6,236 nt of DNA from Chloroflexota bacterium (GTDB taxonomy: Bacteria > Chloroflexota > Limnocylindria > Limnocylindrales > CSP1-4), in contig JACCQX010000042.1 in the NCBI GenBank assembly GCA_013813905.1, forward strand, positions 1 to 6,236. Direction: 5' to 3'. Shown here piece after piece: positions 4,636 through 6,236 of this stretch; the stretch's first letter is position 1, and every line of letters starts with the position of its first letter. The notes beneath the pieces are model-generated. The model had not been told where the DNA came from. It saw only the letters and a list, made by a program, of their open reading frames with translations, and did no database searches. A program made the translations under genes and the position numbers.

Positions 4636-5706
4636 GTGCCGACGCTGAAGCGCCTTCTGCCTTGGTCCCTGCCACTCCTCTCCGCCCTCGTGGTCGTCGG
4701 GACGCTGGCCGTCGCCATCGGCGAGCTGCGCCCGGAGAACATCCTGTGGATCGACTGGTACGCCTACGCGTACGGCACGCAGCGGATGCTGGCCGGGCAC
4801 TCCCTGTACATAGCCGAGCAGCTCAGCGGACCCTACGGCCTGCCCGCGGTGACCCCGCAGGGATACATCTACCCGCCGCCTTCGGCGCTCCTCTTCCTGC
4901 CCTTCTCTATAGGCGCAGACATCGGGCTCACGGCCTGGATCGTCGGCAACCTGGGGCTGCTCCTGATCGGTCTGGCGGCCGTCTTGCGACGAGAGCTGGG
5001 AGCGGTGGGACCCATCGGACTGTCCCTGGCCGTGCTCGGTCTCTGTCTGCCCGTGCCGATACCTGGCGGTCTCCTGCGGCCGCTGATCAATGGCGTCCTC
5101 GCCTCCAACGTCAACGTCGGCCTTGCCGGACTACTCGCCCTCTGCTGGGCGACCGGGCGACACAGAACGTGGATCCCGTATGTCGCGGGGATCGGCGCCG
5201 CATTCAAGCTGTTCCCGGGGGCCCTGGCGCTGTGGGCCGTTCGTCGCGACGGCTGGCGTCCGCTGGTCATGGCCATCGCCGTGACCGCCGCCACCTGCCT
5301 GGTGACGCTGCCCATCGTGGGTCTCGACGAGTGGCGGCGCTTCTTCGTGGCGCTGTCCAACGCCGAACCGACCTGCACCGAGGGTCGTAGCTCTGTCGCC
5401 TGCCTCGCGCAGCCCCTGCTCGGAGTGAGCCTGGCCAAGGCCGCGGGCGTCGCGGTGGGACTGCTGCTGCTAGGCTCGGCGATGCTGGTGCGAGCGGAGT
5501 ATCCAGCCTTCGTGTTGCTGACGTTGGGCATGCTCGCCCCGCTGGCGGACGGGCATCAGCACTACCTGCTGTTCATCTACGTGCTCATCGTCATCGGAGT
5601 GGCCCGCCTGTTCCGCCGCTACCGAAGTGGCTCCGCGCTGCAAGACCCGGGCAATGAAGAAGATCATGCGAGAAGCGCGGCGACAGCCCGCGCGCCCGTA
5701 CCGTGA
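4636..5706 (+). CDS. GT87-type (DUF2029) polytopic membrane glycosyltransferase
   Basis: Probably a GT-C fold enzyme that moves a sugar, typically mannose from a polyprenyl-phosphate donor, to an envelope glycolipid or glycan on the outer face of the membrane. The donor is family knowledge, not visible here. The 356-residue product has about nine to ten hydrophobic segments (first at 11-29, last at 309-323). GT87 features: an acidic Asp40 in WIDWYAYAYGTQ after the first helix, where GT-C enzymes keep a catalytic Asp; AGHSLY at 53-58; YIYPPPSALLFLPF at 77-90; ASNVNVGLAGLLAL at 156-169; and GAAFKLFPGALAL at 187-199 with Lys191. Cys247 and Cys256 lie in a loop and could form a disulfide. The C-terminus (324-356) is a charged tail. 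GTG 4636 is chosen because the first helix follows directly and TACCGT lies six bases upstream. The gene is divergent from the methyltransferase and followed 46 bp later by the F420 oxidoreductase. Confidence 0.85.
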   Translation: MPTLKRLLPWSLPLLSALVVVGTLAVAIGELRPENILWIDWYAYAYGTQRMLAGHSLYIAEQLSGPYGLPAVTPQGYIYPPPSALLFLPFSIGADIGLTAWIVGNLGLLLIGLAAVLRRELGAVGPIGLSLAVLGLCLPVPIPGGLLRPLINGVLASNVNVGLAGLLALCWATGRHRTWIPYVAGIGAAFKLFPGALALWAVRRDGWRPLVMAIAVTAATCLVTLPIVGLDEWRRFFVALSNAEPTCTEGRSSVACLAQPLLGVSLAKAAGVAVGLLLLGSAMLVRAEYPAFVLLTLGMLAPLADGHQHYLLFIYVLIVIGVARLFRRYRSGSALQDPGNEEDHARSAATARAPVP

Positions 5707-5718
5707 TGCCCGGAGCCG

Positions 5719-5730
5719 GCTCGATCGAGC
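5719..5730. repeat. Perfect 12-bp palindrome between the GT87 and F420 oxidoreductase genes
   Basis: GCTCGATCGAGC is self-complementary and lies 13 bases after the GT87 stop and 22 bases before ATG 5753. It has no T-run, so it is not a classic terminator. It could be an operator for the downstream gene or part of a small hairpin. No role can be shown. Confidence 0.4.
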
Positions 5731-5752
5731 GGCCGCGACACTGGGGAGCCGC

Positions 5753-6236
5753 ATGACACGGATCGGCTACGCACTATCCAGCGAGGAGCACACTCCGAGC
5801 GACTTGGTACGGAACGCCGTGATGGCGGAAGAGGCGGGCTTCGAGTTCGCCATGATCTCCGATCACTTCCACCCCTGGGTCGACGCGCAGGGCCATAGCC
5901 CCTTCGTCTGGAGCGTCGTCGGCGGCATCAGCCAGGCCACCACGCGGCTGCGTCTGGGTACCGGCGTGACGTGTCCCACGATCCGCATCCATCCGGCCAT
6001 CATCGCCCAGGCGGCGGCCACCTCAGCGGCCCTGATGCCCGGCCGGTTCATGTTGGGCCTGGGCACCGGCGAGAACCTCAACGAGCACATCCTGGGCGAC
6101 AAGTGGCCTGCCTACGACGTGCGCGCGGAGATGTTCGAGGAGGCCATCGAGGTCATCCGGCTGCTCTGGCAGGGCGGCCAGCAGAGCCACTACGGTCAGT
6201 ACTACGAGGTGGAGAACGCTCAGCTCTACACGCTGC
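5753..6236 (+). CDS. F420-dependent LLM-class oxidoreductase, N-terminal half (runs off right edge)
   Basis: Member of the luciferase-like TIM-barrel family that moves hydride between coenzyme F420 and an organic substrate in the cytoplasm. It is closest by motif to the TIGR03557 group, related to F420-dependent glucose-6-phosphate dehydrogenase (FGD). 161 codons are visible with no stop, about half of a ~320-residue protein. Seen: MTRIGYALSSEE at the first strand; AEEAGFEFAMISDHFHPW with Asp37, His38 and Trp42, matching FGD Asp39, His40 and Trp44; GHSPFVW at 47-53; LGTGVTCPTIRIHPAI at 68-83; and MLGLGTGENLNEH at 100-112 with Glu107, matching FGD Glu109. The active-site pattern suggests a working F420 enzyme; its true substrate is unknown, and FGD-like motifs do not prove glucose-6-phosphate use. 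The ATG at 5753 is supported by the family N-terminus and by GGGGAG at 5743-5748, though its four-base spacing is short. It may be co-transcribed with the GT87 gene. Confidence 0.92.
   Translation, partial: MTRIGYALSSEEHTPSDLVRNAVMAEEAGFEFAMISDHFHPWVDAQGHSPFVWSVVGGISQATTRLRLGTGVTCPTIRIHPAIIAQAAATSAALMPGRFMLGLGTGENLNEHILGDKWPAYDVRAEMFEEAIEVIRLLWQGGQQSHYGQYYEVENAQLYTL

Noticed and set aside
4503..5390. 295-codon plus-strand frame overlapping the GT87 gene
   Set aside because: Arg/Ala/Pro-rich shadow frame. The frame starting at 4636 encodes clear membrane helices and GT87 motifs.

Overview
This is a 6.2 kb stretch of high-GC bacterial chromosome. It is densely packed with housekeeping and ordinary accessory genes, and I see no mobile element, CRISPR array or phage gene. 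Three features bear on the host: a class I (archaeal-type) lysyl-tRNA synthetase, a coenzyme F420-dependent LLM-class oxidoreductase, and apparent leaderless promoters in which a TANNNT -10 box sits 6-7 nt before the start codon. Together they fit an F420-using, high-GC lineage such as Chloroflexota (Limnocylindria-like) or Actinomycetota. This is inference; the window holds no marker that settles the phylum.

Layout. Positions 1-2785 (+) hold a tight three-gene run. It starts with the 3' end of the class I lysyl-tRNA synthetase gene, continues with complete serS, and ends with a secreted lipoprotein carrying a short Ala/Pro tandem-repeat linker. Both junctions are 4-base ATGA overlaps, so the three are probably co-transcribed and translationally coupled. 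A small, very acidic, probably disordered protein (3064-2804, -) converges on the lipoprotein gene. It is divergent from a DUF2231 four-helix membrane protein (3262-3900, +). The stop codon of that gene lies inside the acceptor arm of a tRNA-Ser(UGA) gene on the opposite strand (3973-3888, -).

Just upstream of the tRNA, on the same strand, is a SAM-dependent methyltransferase (4559-3987, -). A 76-bp gap separates it from a divergent GT87-type membrane glycosyltransferase (4636-5706, +). The window ends inside an F420-dependent LLM oxidoreductase (5753 to beyond 6236, +). That gene is open to the right edge and easily missed by stop-to-stop ORF finders.

How the genes fit together. LysRS, SerRS and tRNA-Ser all serve translation, and SerRS with its substrate tRNA lie within 2 kb. 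The remaining genes (lipoprotein, DUF2231 protein, methyltransferase, GT87 enzyme, F420 oxidoreductase) show no common pathway.

The most interesting signals are in gene arrangement rather than gene content. Three start sites (methyltransferase ATG, GT87 GTG and the tRNA's first base) each lie 6-7 nt after a TANNNT hexamer. The methyltransferase stop codon appears to double as the extended -10 element of the tRNA promoter, which would yield a tRNA with no 5' leader. I found no convincing previously undescribed multi-gene system here.
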